A stretch of 34,546 bases of DNA. Origin: CAVSUR01 sp052143655 (lineage in GTDB: Bacteria; Actinomycetota; Actinomycetes; Streptosporangiales; Streptosporangiaceae). The notes under the pieces are model-generated. The model was not told the origin of the DNA. It made no database searches and saw nothing but the letters and a program-made list of their open reading frames with translations. Positions 1 to 6,743 of this stretch are shown piece by piece. A program made the translations under genes and the position numbers. The stretch's first letter is position 1. Each line of letters starts with the position of its first letter. Location: contig JBKQSL010000028.1 in NCBI GenBank assembly GCA_052143655.1, forward strand, positions 1-34,546. The letters are read 5' to 3'.

Positions 1-623
1 GCGCCGGCCTGCTCCAGCTCCTCCCGGCTGGCCGCCCCGGTCAGCACTCCGGCCACCAGGCGCGCGCCGGCCCGCAGGCCCGACTCGACGTCGCTGGCCG
101 TGTCGCCGGCCACGGCCAGTTCGCTGACCGCGCCGCCGCGCAGTCGCAGCAGCGCGGTCAGCGGCAGGTCCGGCCAGGGCCGCCCGCGGCCCGCATCCGC
201 CGGGGACAGCGCCAGGTCGATCAGCGACCGCCAGCCCAGCCGGTCCAGCAGCGCGTCCCTGGTCGCCGGGGAGAAGCCGGTGGCCAGGCACACCCGGACG
301 CCGGCCGCGCGCAGTACGGTGATCGTCTCGACCGCGCCGGGCAGCGGCGCGACCTGGCCGGCCCCGACCGCGGCTGCATAGTGATCCTCGAACGCGGCGT
401 TCGCCCGGCGGGCCCGGTCCTCGCTGCCCAGGATGTGCCGGAATACGTCGATCTTGGACTGCCCCATGGTGGCGTGCACGTAGCGCAGCGCCTCGTCGTA
501 GCCGGCGGCGCCGGGGACCAGGCCGGCTTCGCCGACGGCCGCGCGGAACGCGGCGAGCACGCTGCCCTCGTCGGCGACCGTCGTGCCCGCCATGTCCAGG
601 CAGGCGACGGTGATGCGGTCCAC
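1..623 (-). CDS. Phosphonatase-like HAD hydrolase, 3' end cut by window edge
   Basis: The frame runs leftwards from a GTG at 623 and is still open at base 1, so the C-terminus is missing. A GGAAGGGG Shine-Dalgarno lies about 7 bases upstream of that GTG. The N-terminus reads VDRITVACLDMAGTTVAD, with the HAD nucleophile at Asp10 followed by the AGTT context of phosphonoacetaldehyde hydrolase relatives. Further in are a cap-domain segment MGQSKIDVF, a motif II-like ATGFSP and a motif IV GDTASD. Together these match the phosphonatase-like subgroup often encoded beside an FAD oxidoreductase in phosphonate gene clusters. The preceding stump at 640-798 is just such a partner. The substrate is inferred from family only; a generic phosphoesterase is possible. 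Confidence 0.8.
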   Translation of the reverse strand, partial: MDRITVACLDMAGTTVADEGSVLAAFRAAVGEAGLVPGAAGYDEALRYVHATMGQSKIDVFRHILGSEDRARRANAAFEDHYAAAVGAGQVAPLPGAVETITVLRAAGVRVCLATGFSPATRDALLDRLGWRSLIDLALSPADAGRGRPWPDLPLTALLRLRGGAVSELAVAGDTASDVESGLRAGARLVAGVLTGAASREELEQAG

Positions 624-639
624 TCGGCACCCCTTCCAG

Positions 640-798
640 TCAGCCGGCGAAGGTTTCCTCGGCGATAGCCGGCGCGCAGGTCATCCCGCGGCCGCCCGGG
701 CCGGTGACCAGGACCACGCCCGGGGCAGGCGCCGAGCGGTGGTAGAGCTCGCCGGTCGTCACCTGACTGTAGACGCCGGCCCACCGGCAGCGGACCGG
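640..798 (-). pseudogene. C-terminal remnant of TIGR03364-type FAD-dependent oxidoreductase
   Basis: About 52 codons ending in TGA at 640 encode RWAGVYSQ, then PGVVLVTGPGGRGMTCAPAI and AEET. This resembles the C-terminus of the FAD-dependent (glycine oxidase-like) oxidoreductases that neighbour phosphonatase-like HAD hydrolases. A full-length member is roughly 370 residues and starts with a Rossmann GxGxxG motif. Upstream of 798 the frame is low-complexity Pro/Arg sequence and then runs into ppgK on the other strand, with no FAD-binding motif. The gene therefore looks 5'-deleted. The stop lies 16 bases before the HAD start, as in an intact operon. Family assignment is from remembered consensus. 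Confidence 0.65.
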
Positions 799-908
799 CG
801 GCGGCGCCCCGCTGCCCGGCGGCGGCACCGGGCCCCCGGGCAGTGTGATCGCCCGGGCGGGCCGGCTTACGCTTGGCGTGAAGTGATCAGACGGCACGCG
901 GAGGCCAC

Positions 909-1643
909 ATGACGCAGGTACTGGGCATCGACATCGGCGGCTCGGGGATAAAGGCAGCACCCGTCGACGTGGGCGCTGGCACGCTGGCCGCACCGCGGCT
1001 GAAGCTGGCTACCCCGCAGCCGTCCGAGCCGAAGGCAGTGGCCGAGGTCGTGCAGCAGCTGGTCAGCAGCTTTGAGTGGGCCGGCCCGGTCGGCATCACC
1101 TTTCCCGGCGTGGTGGTCGACGGCGTCATCCGGACCGCGGCGAACGTCGCCAAGAGCTGGATCGGCACCAACGCCGGGGAGCTGTTCGGCACGGTCACGG
1201 GGCTGCCGGTGACGGTGCTCAACGATGCCGACGCGGCCGGCGTGGCCGAGATGCATTTCGGCGCCGGGGCGGGCCAGGACGGAACGGTGCTGGTGCTGAC
1301 CCTCGGCACCGGCATCGGCAGCGCTCTGTTCACCCGCGGCGTGCTGGTGCCCAACACCGAGTTCGGGCACATCGAGATCAAGGGGCATGAAGCCGAGAAG
1401 CGGGCGTCCGAGCACGCCCGCGAGCAGCAGGAGCTGAGCTGGGGCAAGTGGGCTGGCCGGGTCGAGGAGTACCTGACCCACATGGAGATGCTGCTGTCGC
1501 CCAGCCTGATCATCATCGGCGGCGGGGTCAGCCGCAAGTCGGGGAAGTTCCTGCCGCTGATGAGCAGCCTTCGGGCGAAGGTGGTGCCGGCGGCCCTGCA
1601 CAACGACGCCGGGATCGTCGGCGCGGCGATGTCAGCCGCCTGA
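909..1643 (+). CDS. ppgK: Polyphosphate glucokinase (ROK family)
   Basis: The 244-residue protein phosphorylates glucose to glucose 6-phosphate using inorganic polyphosphate (or ATP), a cytosolic step typical of actinobacteria. It opens with the phosphate-binding GIDIGGSG at residues 6-13. It continues with the sugar-site segment GITFPGVV, the catalytic-region LNDADAAG, the second phosphate loop LTLGTGIGSALF and the GHIEIKG stretch. The length is close to the approximately 265 residues of mycobacterial PPGK. A GGAGG ribosome site lies 5-6 bases before the ATG. The stop overlaps the convergent RidA-family gene by 12 bases. The start lies just beyond a degraded oxidoreductase gene on the other strand, so its upstream region was probably created by that deletion. 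Confidence 0.93.
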   Translation: MTQVLGIDIGGSGIKAAPVDVGAGTLAAPRLKLATPQPSEPKAVAEVVQQLVSSFEWAGPVGITFPGVVVDGVIRTAANVAKSWIGTNAGELFGTVTGLPVTVLNDADAAGVAEMHFGAGAGQDGTVLVLTLGTGIGSALFTRGVLVPNTEFGHIEIKGHEAEKRASEHAREQQELSWGKWAGRVEEYLTHMEMLLSPSLIIIGGGVSRKSGKFLPLMSSLRAKVVPAALHNDAGIVGAAMSAA

Positions 1644-2060
1644 CGCCCGCAGGTCCGGCAGCCCGCCCGGCGCGCGGCCGGCGCCGGGCCGCCAGGCGAC
1701 GGCCTCCACCTCCACCAGCATCCGGGGATCGATCAGCCGGGCCACCTCGACCATTGAGGTGGCAGGCGGCGCGGCGCCGAACGCCTCCCGGTGCGCCCGG
1801 CCGTATTCCTGCCAGCGCTCAATGTCGGTCACGTAGATGCGGGTGCGGACCACGTCGGCGAGGCCGGCGCCGAGCCGGCTCAGCGCGGTCTCGATGACAC
1901 GGATCGCCTCCGCCGTCTGGCCGTAGGCGTCGCCCGGGCAGGTCACCTCGCCGTCGCGCACCGCAGTGCAGCCGGAGACGAAGACGAAGCCGCCCGCGGC
2001 CACCGCCCGGCTGTAGCCGGCCAGCGGCTCGTACGGCGACCCGGAGGAGATCCTGCGCAC
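1632..2060 (-). CDS. RidA (YjgF/YER057c/UK114) family protein
   Basis: The protein has 142 residues from a GTG at 2060, chosen because it follows the upstream stop by two bases and because similarity begins at VRRISSGSPYEP. A longer frame from 2111 would lie inside the neighbour's tail. Motifs are SRAVAAGGFVFVSG, RTRIYVTDIERW with the Arg typical of the RidA active cleft, and a C-terminal SMVEVARLIDP. Members deaminate reactive enamine/imine intermediates from PLP enzymes, but many actinobacterial paralogues are uncharacterised, so the substrate is unknown. It appears to be co-transcribed with the membrane protein at 2063-3028. It converges on ppgK with a 12-base overlap at the stop codons. 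Confidence 0.85.
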   Translation of the reverse strand: MRRISSGSPYEPLAGYSRAVAAGGFVFVSGCTAVRDGEVTCPGDAYGQTAEAIRVIETALSRLGAGLADVVRTRIYVTDIERWQEYGRAHREAFGAAPPATSMVEVARLIDPRMLVEVEAVAWRPGAGRAPGGLPDLRASGG

Positions 2061-2062
2061 GG

Positions 2063-3028
2063 CTATCCGGCCCCCTCGCCGTCCTGGCCGGGCGCCGGGT
2101 CCGGCCACCACAGTGACGGCGGCCCGTACTGACCGGGCGGGTATCCGCCGGGACCGTACTGACCGGACCCGTATCCGCCGGGACCGTACTGACCGGACCC
2201 GTATCCGCCAGGACCGTACTGACCGGACCCGTATCCGCCAGGACCGTACTGACCGGACCCGTATCCGCCAGGACCCTGCTGACCAGGGCCGTACCGGCCG
2301 TCGGCTTCCGGGCCGTACCGGCCGTCGGCGCTGCCCGCCGGCCCGTACCCGGGCGGGTAACCCGGCGGCGGCCCGGCGGGCGGGTAACCCGGCGGGGCCA
2401 GGTACCCGGCGACTGGCGGCTGTGCCGCCGCGGCCAGCTGCCGTTCCGCTGCCTGCTGACGCTCGCGCAGCAGGACTACCGTCTCCAGGCCGCCGGCGAC
2501 CAGCCCGGCCGCCAGCGGCCAGAGCGCCAGGGCGCTGTGCGCGCCCAGCGTCAGCGGCGCATGCAGCAGCGTGCCCGCCCGGGCAGTGGCCAGCCGCGAG
2601 TTGAAGGCCGTCAGCCCGGCACGCTGGCCGGCCCAGCGCGCTGTGTAGGCCGCGGCCACCCCGCCGGCGAGCACGCCGGCCATGGGCAGCGGGCCGTAAC
2701 GGCGGACCGCGAGGGCATAGCCGAGCAGGCCGGTGGCCACCCCGCCGATGGCAGCCAGGATGCAGAACCAGCCGTCAGCGGCGATGAACGCGGTGGTCTC
2801 GGGATTGGCCACGTTGGCGGCGCCGCGGCTGACCACGATGAACAAGGCCCGCGGTGCCACTGCCTGCCAGGCGGCACCGGCGGCCAGGCCGAGCAGCGCG
2901 CTGCCCGCGACAATTGCGGCCGTCGCCAGCAGGCTCCCGGCCACCGAGCGCCGGGAGCCGCCATGCCGCGCGCCGGGCGCTCGCCGACCGGGCCGGCCTG
3001 GGAGCGGCAGCTGACTTGTTTCGGCCAT
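2063..3028 (-). CDS. Four-helix membrane protein with Gly/Tyr/Pro repeat tail (DUF2567-like)
   Basis: The 321-residue protein starts at the ATG at 3028 (MAETSQLPLPG). A short basic N-terminus is followed by about four hydrophobic segments, beginning SLLATAAIVAGSALLGLAAG. The loop after the first helix, with AAWQAVAPRA and NPETTAFIAADGWF, resembles the actinobacterial DUF2567 family of unknown function. The last ~110 residues are a Pro/Gly/Tyr-rich hydrophilic tail. It contains the decapeptide YGPGGYGSGQ repeated in register with a 30-bp DNA repeat (2131-2280). Such tails are common on actinobacterial membrane proteins, but I cannot assign a role. It is divergent from the ABC transporter genes. 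The family call is tentative; the membrane topology is clear. Confidence 0.75.
   Translation of the reverse strand: MAETSQLPLPGRPGRRAPGARHGGSRRSVAGSLLATAAIVAGSALLGLAAGAAWQAVAPRALFIVVSRGAANVANPETTAFIAADGWFCILAAIGGVATGLLGYALAVRRYGPLPMAGVLAGGVAAAYTARWAGQRAGLTAFNSRLATARAGTLLHAPLTLGAHSALALWPLAAGLVAGGLETVVLLRERQQAAERQLAAAAQPPVAGYLAPPGYPPAGPPPGYPPGYGPAGSADGRYGPEADGRYGPGQQGPGGYGSGQYGPGGYGSGQYGPGGYGSGQYGPGGYGSGQYGPGGYPPGQYGPPSLWWPDPAPGQDGEGAG
2131..2280. repeat. Five tandem 30-bp units inside a coding region
   Basis: Units begin at 2131, 2161, 2191, 2221 and 2251, each starting GACCGG and ending GTACT or GCT. The three middle units are almost identical and the outer ones differ at a few bases. The length of 30 is a multiple of three, so each unit adds one decapeptide (YGPGGYGSGQ) to the minus-strand membrane protein. 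There are no spacers, so it is a coding minisatellite and not a CRISPR array. Confidence 0.95.
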
Positions 3029-3245
3029 ACCGTGCAGCAGGGTACGCGACGGCCGGGCAGGTCGGCCAGATTGCCCGTCAGGCCGCCCGCCGCCGGGTCC
3101 CGGGCGCCCGGCGGGCCGCTGCAGCCGGCCGCCGCGAGTGCGCGGCAGCACCGCGCCGGCGTTGCTAGGTTGGAAATCTGCCCGGCGGCACGCCGTCCGC
3201 CGCTGCGGTGCTCGCGGCACCGTGCGCTTCCCGGCAAGGATGCAG

Positions 3246-4307
3246 ATGATCGAAGTACGGGAACTGACCAAGCGCTTCGGCACGAAAATCGCCGTCGACC
3301 ACCTGAGCTTCACGGTCGAGCCGGGCCGGGTGACCGGCTTCCTCGGGCCGAATGGAGCTGGCAAATCCACGACCATGCGGCTGATCCTGGGCCTGGACCG
3401 GCCGCAGGAGGGCACCACGACGATCGACGGGCGGCAGTACCGGGACCTGCCCGACCCGCTCCGGACGGTCGGCGCGCTGCTGGAGGCCAAGTCGGTGCAC
3501 AGTGGCCGCAGTGCCCGCAACCACCTGCTGTTCCTGGCCCAGTCCCAGCGGATCCCGGCCAGCCGGGTGGACGAGGTACTGGCCCTGGTCGGACTGCAGG
3601 ATGTGGCCGGCAAGCGGGCCGGCAGCTTCTCCCTTGGCATGAGCCAGCGCCTTGGCATCGCCGCGGCGATGCTGGGCGACCCCGCGGTCCTGCTGCTCGA
3701 CGAGCCGGTCAACGGCCTCGACCCGGAGGGCGTGCTGTGGATCAGGAACCTGATGAAGCAGCTGGCCGCCGACGGCCGGACGATCCTGGTGTCCAGTCAC
3801 CTGATGAACGAGATGGCCGTCACCGCCGACCATCTCATCGTCATCGGCCGGGGCAGGCTGATCGCCGACGCCAGCACCCAGGACGTCATCGGGCGCAGCG
3901 CGCTGCAATCGGTCCGGGTCCGCACCCCGGACGCCGCCCGGCTGGCCGAGCTGGTCATCGGCAACGGCGGCCGGGTCACCCGGTCCGGCCAGCCGGCTGC
4001 GACCGGCAGTGGCCCGCCGGACGGCGGCGGGCCCGGCGGCCAGCCGGACGCCGGGCTGCCTGCCGGCCTGTCACCGGCCGGCAGCACCGCCGAGGCGGCT
4101 GATGCCGACCTGCTCACGGTGACCGGCATGGACGCGCCGCGGATCGGCGAGCTCGCCGCCTCCGCCGCAATCGTGCTGCACGAGCTGACCCCGCAGGCCT
4201 CGCTGGAGGAAGCCTTCATGGAGCTTACATCGGGCAGTCTCGAGTTCGGCCGGCACGGCGGGCAGGCCGAGCCGGTATCCGCGGCCAGCGACGGGAGCAG
4301 CCGGTGA
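3246..4307 (+). CDS. ABC transporter ATP-binding subunit (ABC-2 exporter type)
   Basis: The 353-residue cytosolic ATPase would power the permease encoded next. Walker A is GPNGAGKST at 34-42, the signature is FSLGMSQRLG at 128-137, Walker B is AVLLLDEP at 147-154, and the switch His is H185 (VSSHLMNEM). The start at 3246 is preferred over the ATG at 3240 because AAGGA lies 5 bases upstream of it. After the ATPase domain comes the C-terminal domain usual for DrrA/BcrA-like exporters. That domain is interrupted by a Gly/Pro-rich stretch of some 50 residues before the final LHELTPQASLEEAFMELT. The stop overlaps the permease start (GTGA). The substrate cannot be deduced; drug or lipid export and osmotic functions are all known for this class. 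Confidence 0.93.
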   Translation: MIEVRELTKRFGTKIAVDHLSFTVEPGRVTGFLGPNGAGKSTTMRLILGLDRPQEGTTTIDGRQYRDLPDPLRTVGALLEAKSVHSGRSARNHLLFLAQSQRIPASRVDEVLALVGLQDVAGKRAGSFSLGMSQRLGIAAAMLGDPAVLLLDEPVNGLDPEGVLWIRNLMKQLAADGRTILVSSHLMNEMAVTADHLIVIGRGRLIADASTQDVIGRSALQSVRVRTPDAARLAELVIGNGGRVTRSGQPAATGSGPPDGGGPGGQPDAGLPAGLSPAGSTAEAADADLLTVTGMDAPRIGELAASAAIVLHELTPQASLEEAFMELTSGSLEFGRHGGQAEPVSAASDGSSR

Positions 4308-5158
4308 CCGCCGCCTCGCCGGCCGCGCCGGCGCGCGGCCCGGCGGCGCCCGGGGCCGGCCCGCACCCCGGGTTCGGCAGCCTGATGCGCGCCGAGTGGA
4401 CCAAGATCCGTTCCGTGCGGTCCACGGTGTGGACGCTGATCCTGTTCGTGGTGCTGACGGTCGGGCTCACGGCCGGCCTGACCGCGCTGATCGTGCAGAG
4501 CTGGAACGGGCCGCGGGCGGCCACCCGGGATATCACGGTCCATCAGGACCCGGTCAGCTTCATCCTCGGTGCCGGGATCGGGCTGGGCCAGCTGACCATC
4601 TGCGTGCTTGGCGCCCTGGTGATGACCAGCGAGTACTCAACCGGGGTCATCCGCGCCTCGCTGCTGGCGGTGCCGCGGCGGCTGCCGATGCTCGCGGCCA
4701 AGGCCGTGGTGTTCGGGGTGCTGCTGTTCGTCGTCTCCGAGATCGTGGTCTTCGCCTCGTTCTTCATCGGCGCGGCCGAGCTGCACAGCAAGGTGGCGGT
4801 GTCACTGAGCGACCCGGGCGTGTCCCGGGCGATCATCGGCGCCGGGCTGTACCTGACCGTGCTCGGGCTGCTGGCGATGGCGGTGGGCGGCATCATCCGG
4901 CACACCGCCGGGGCGATCACGATCGTGATCGGCATCGTGCTGGTGCTGCCGATCCTCACCGGGCTGCTGCCCAGCAACTGGTGGTGGGCGGCGCACCTGA
5001 ACGCCTATCTGCCCGAGCAGGCCGGCTCGCTGGTCTACCGGACGCACACCGCGGCCAGCGCGCTGCTCACACCCTGGCAGGGGTTCGGCGTGTACTGTGC
5101 CTGGGCCGCGGTGCTGCTGGCTGTCGCGGCCTACCTGCTGCGCCGCCGGGACGCCTGA
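4304..5158 (+). CDS. ABC-2 type transporter permease
   Basis: The 284-residue integral membrane subunit starts with a GTG that overlaps the stop of the ATPase gene by four bases, so the two are very likely translationally coupled. After a Pro/Ala-rich N-terminus there is the characteristic RAEWTKIRSVRSTVWTL entry helix. Six predicted membrane spans follow, with a periplasmic loop after the first one and a conserved-looking TSEYSTGVIRASLLAVPRR coupling region. The last helix ends in LLRRRDA. This architecture matches the ABC-2 family permeases of two-gene exporters. It converges on the DUF2254 gene, with only 27 bases between the stops. Confidence 0.9.
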   Translation: MTAASPAAPARGPAAPGAGPHPGFGSLMRAEWTKIRSVRSTVWTLILFVVLTVGLTAGLTALIVQSWNGPRAATRDITVHQDPVSFILGAGIGLGQLTICVLGALVMTSEYSTGVIRASLLAVPRRLPMLAAKAVVFGVLLFVVSEIVVFASFFIGAAELHSKVAVSLSDPGVSRAIIGAGLYLTVLGLLAMAVGGIIRHTAGAITIVIGIVLVLPILTGLLPSNWWWAAHLNAYLPEQAGSLVYRTHTAASALLTPWQGFGVYCAWAAVLLAVAAYLLRRRDA

Positions 5159-5185
5159 CCAGGCGGCCCGGGGCCCTTGGCCCGG

Positions 5186-6538
5186 CTAAGTGGCCGCGGT
5201 CGGGGCGTCAGCCTCCAGCGTCGCGTGCACGTCGAGCACCCGCTGGTAGGCACGCCGGATGTCGGCCACATCGGCCGGCTCGCCTACCGACGCCGCGCCG
5301 AGCCGGTCGATCATGGCCGCCTGGTCCAGGAGCACCTGACGATCCTGCGGATCCGCGGCGCGCTCGGAGATCTTGGCCAGCGCGTCCAGCTGGCGGATCA
5401 GGACGGCGGGCATCCCGCTGCCCGCCTGGCGGATCTTCTCGAATGACCGCTGCACCAGCCGCTGGTAGGTGGTCCGGGTCGCGATCAGCCGGACCGCGCC
5501 GCCGGCGTCCCGGTAAATCCGGGTCGGCTGCCAGTGGCCTGTCACCTTGCACAGGCTGTCCCCGATCCAGTCAATGCACGTCAGCGCGGTGAACGTGTCG
5601 TTGACGGCGGGTGACAGCGCCCGGATGCAGATCTCGACCAGCTGATCGACGCCGAACGAGACGTCCTGCGCCAGCGTCCGGTACGGCCCGGTGACGTGCG
5701 CCCGGCCGAGCTCGCTGGTCACCCGCCCGGCGGCATCGGCCGGCCAGACGGTGGCGTAGGGATGCCCCTGCACCAGGAAGTGGCCTGGCCGGTAGCGCAG
5801 GTGGATCACCGCGTCCGCCTTCTCGGCTAGCCGGATCAGGGTCTGGTGCTCGATGTACTGCAGGTAGCCGCTGCGCGGTGCCGCCACCGGGGCGCCCGGG
5901 CCGCCCAGGGTGGCGATCAGCAGGCTGGCGTAACGGGAGTCAGCGCCGGTGGTCGGGTCCCCCGCCTGGGCCTCGATGGCCTCGGCGAGATCCCCGGCGA
6001 TGCCCGCGATGACCTGGGGCAGCTGGATCTGGATGGCGATGTGGTGCAGGAAGTAGATCAGCACGCCCAGGTCGACGACCATCAGCGCCAGCGTGACGGT
6101 GATGGACAGGTGCGGGACGAAGTTGCCCTGGCCGACCTGCCCGATGGAGCCCAGGGCCAGCACCGCGTAGACGAAGGTGGCGACGAACGTGCCGAGGGTC
6201 ACCTGGGTGCCCCGGTCGCGGATGAAATTGCGCAGCATCCGCGGGCCGAACTGGGTTGAGGTGAGGGTCAGCGCCACGATCACGATCGAGAACACCACGC
6301 CGACCACGGTGATGATGGCAGCGGCGATCGCGGTGAGGATCTGCCGGGCGGCATCCGGGGATCCGCTGAGCGTCCATCCCGGCAGGGTCAGCGCATGCTC
6401 GTAGGCGGCCCGGTCGATCCCGTAGGTGACGGCGAACAGCGCGGCGGCCGCCAGCACCTCGATCGCCGGGACCAGCCACAGGTTGGTGCGCAGGACGTCA
6501 CGGCGCCACTCGGAACCGCGCAGCAGCCGCCGGATCAC
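5186..6538 (-). CDS. DUF2254 domain-containing membrane protein
   Basis: The protein has 450 residues from a GTG at 6538. Four membrane segments fill the N-terminal ~165 residues: LVPAIEVLAAAALFAV, AAAIITVVGVVFSIVI, TLGTFVATFVYAVLAL and LSITVTLALMVVDLGVLIYF. Between the second and third lies TSTQFGPRMLRNFIRD, a hallmark of DUF2254. The remaining ~280 residues are soluble, with an LSPAVNDTFTALTCIDWIGD segment also typical of the family. Function is not established for the family. The gene stands alone: an ABC exporter converges on one side and dnaE1 lies upstream, with a hairpin in the gap. Confidence 0.9.
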   Translation of the reverse strand: MIRRLLRGSEWRRDVLRTNLWLVPAIEVLAAAALFAVTYGIDRAAYEHALTLPGWTLSGSPDAARQILTAIAAAIITVVGVVFSIVIVALTLTSTQFGPRMLRNFIRDRGTQVTLGTFVATFVYAVLALGSIGQVGQGNFVPHLSITVTLALMVVDLGVLIYFLHHIAIQIQLPQVIAGIAGDLAEAIEAQAGDPTTGADSRYASLLIATLGGPGAPVAAPRSGYLQYIEHQTLIRLAEKADAVIHLRYRPGHFLVQGHPYATVWPADAAGRVTSELGRAHVTGPYRTLAQDVSFGVDQLVEICIRALSPAVNDTFTALTCIDWIGDSLCKVTGHWQPTRIYRDAGGAVRLIATRTTYQRLVQRSFEKIRQAGSGMPAVLIRQLDALAKISERAADPQDRQVLLDQAAMIDRLGAASVGEPADVADIRRAYQRVLDVHATLEADAPTAAT

Positions 6539-6666
6539 CGGCGCGGCCCTGCCGGGTACGGGGCGGATGGCATGGCGGGCCTCCTGAGTGCAGCACGACG
6601 AGCGCCGACCAGGCTTCCCGGCTCACCTGCACAGATGGTACCCGCAACGCGGATCATGACCCATCT

Positions 6667-6688
6667 AGCGGCAGCCCGCGCTGCCGCT
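6667..6688 (-). terminator. Candidate terminator hairpin downstream of dnaE1
   Basis: AGCGGCAGC and GCTGCCGCT form a perfect 9-bp stem around the tetraloop CCGC, about 56 bases after the dnaE1 stop. No T-tract follows on either strand, so it would be an atypical actinobacterial terminator or an RNA-stabilising hairpin. The assignment as terminator is an inference from position. Confidence 0.45.
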
Positions 6689-6743
6689 GCGGCCCGCTTC
6701 CCGGCCTGCCGGGCGCCACCGCAGCGGGATGAGACTGCGGTGC

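Noticed and set aside
2131..2280. CRISPR-like regular 30-bp repeats
   Set aside because: Units abut without spacers and are in frame within a coding sequence.
3160..3175. TAGGTT as a -10 element for the ABC operon
   Set aside because: No convincing -35 at 16-18 bases; too weak to report.
5159..5185. GC-rich hairpin between the ABC permease and DUF2254 genes as a terminator
   Set aside because: Only an imperfect short stem can be drawn, not better than chance in this composition.
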